A DNA stretch of 5,411 bases from the NCBI GenBank assembly GCA_028712015.1, contig JAQTRB010000064.1, positions 1 through 5,411 of the forward strand, written 5' to 3'. Positions 5,051 to 5,411 of the stretch are shown piece after piece. Every line of letters starts with the position of its first letter. Positions within the stretch are counted from its first letter, which is position 1. The DNA comes from Syntrophales bacterium. Its GTDB lineage: Bacteria > Desulfobacterota > Syntrophia > Syntrophales > UBA5619. The position numbers were made by a program, and so were the translations under genes. The notes beneath the pieces are model-generated. The model was not told the DNA's origin. It saw only the letters and a program-made list of their open reading frames with translations, and ran no database searches.

Positions 5051-5411
5051 ATGAAAAAAAGAATAGGGACAGTGATGGCCGTCCTCTTTGTGGCGGCGCT
5101 TGCAACCTCGGCATTCGCATTCGGCGGGGGACGGGGTCCGGGGTACGGTCCCTGCGCGCGGGGCGATTTTCAGGGGCCGGCCGGTTTGAACCTGACGGCG
5201 GAACAGACGACGAAGATCAAAGAGATGCGGGAAGCCCATTGGAAAGAGTTGAAACCCGCTCGGGAGCAGATGTTCACCAAACGCGACGAGATCCGGAAAC
5301 TGTGGCTGACCCCCAATCCCGATGAGGCGAAGATCGCGGCGGCTCAGAAAGAGATGCGCCTGCTCAGGGATCAGATGCAGGACAAGATGACGGCCTTTCG
5401 TCTGGAAGCCC
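5051..5411 (+). CDS. Spy/CpxP/ZraP-family periplasmic protein (5' part)
   Basis: The frame from ATG 5051 stays open to the window edge (120 codons seen; the gene continues outside). It begins with a clear Sec signal peptide: MKKR, a hydrophobic core, and ATSAFA with likely cleavage after residue 23. The mature part opens with a Gly-rich segment containing one Cys (C35), then the LTxxQ motif LTAEQ (48-52) typical of Spy, CpxP and ZraP, then long charged amphipathic helices (about 50-85 and 92-118). Family members are small periplasmic chaperones or metal-binding accessory proteins that protect the envelope and, for CpxP and ZraP, dampen their cognate kinase. The consensus sigma-54 promoter, strong ribosome binding site and divergent kinase-regulator operon make it the probable main target of that two-component system, as zraP is for ZraSR. 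A second LTxxQ motif, if present, lies beyond the edge. Family is fairly certain; metal binding is not shown by the visible residues. Confidence 0.9.
   Translation, partial: MKKRIGTVMAVLFVAALATSAFAFGGGRGPGYGPCARGDFQGPAGLNLTAEQTTKIKEMREAHWKELKPAREQMFTKRDEIRKLWLTPNPDEAKIAAAQKEMRLLRDQMQDKMTAFRLEA

Noticed and set aside
5064..5072. TAGGGACAG in the signal-peptide region, identical to part of the palindrome core
   Set aside because: Only nine bases match, there is no inverted partner, and the codons fit a normal signal peptide, so chance similarity is the simpler reading.
4838..5239. 133-codon minus-strand frame across the divergent region
   Set aside because: It runs antisense through the sigma-54 promoter and the start of the Spy/ZraP-like gene, has no ribosome binding site of note and no recognisable domain.
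5035..5325. 96-codon plus-strand frame overlapping the Spy/ZraP-like gene
   Set aside because: The frame from 5051 has a signal peptide, an LTxxQ motif and a well-spaced AAGGAG; the other frame has none of these.

Overview
The window reads as chromosomal DNA of a GC-rich Gram-negative bacterium. Two things show a diderm envelope: a secreted periplasmic Spy/CpxP/ZraP-type protein and a sensor kinase with a large periplasmic domain. Gene style (PAS kinase next to a sigma-54 activator, strong GC at third codon positions) recalls Desulfobacterota, the former Deltaproteobacteria, but this is only an impression and no taxonomic marker is present.

Layout from left to right. (1) 1-231, plus strand: the 3' end of a coding region entering from outside the window, possibly the C-terminus of a TolC-type outer-membrane efflux protein (weak call). 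(2) Convergent with it, only 5 bp between stop codons, a three-gene minus-strand operon covers 237-4780. Its order of transcription is a membrane PAS-domain histidine kinase (4780-2990), a sigma-54-dependent NtrC-family response regulator (2950-1424) and a 12-helix major facilitator transporter (1427-237). The transporter starts at a GTG that overlaps the regulator's stop codon (GTGA). (3) Between kinase and regulator lies a perfect palindrome with two 27-bp arms and a 3-nt loop (2966-3022). It is AT-richer than its surroundings, resembles a REP/MITE-type element, and supplies the last ten codons and the stop of the kinase. (4) 4781-5050 is a divergent control region. It holds a consensus -24/-12 sigma-54 promoter (4943-4958) pointing right, and about 130 bp upstream of its expected start a perfect inverted repeat (4828-4850) suited to be the activator's binding site. 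(5) From 5051 to the right edge runs a secreted Spy/CpxP/ZraP-family protein with an LTxxQ motif, cut by the window end.

The arrangement parallels the ZraP-ZraSR envelope-stress system of enterobacteria: periplasmic chaperone-like protein, divergent sensor kinase and sigma-54 activator. The inferred circuit is that the kinase senses an envelope signal (metal, misfolding or a small molecule), phosphorylates the regulator at Asp55, and the regulator activates the sigma-54 promoter of the chaperone gene and perhaps its own operon. The coupled MFS transporter, absent from the classical system, suggests that export or uptake of a compound is part of the response. The inducing signal and the transporter substrate cannot be read from the sequence.
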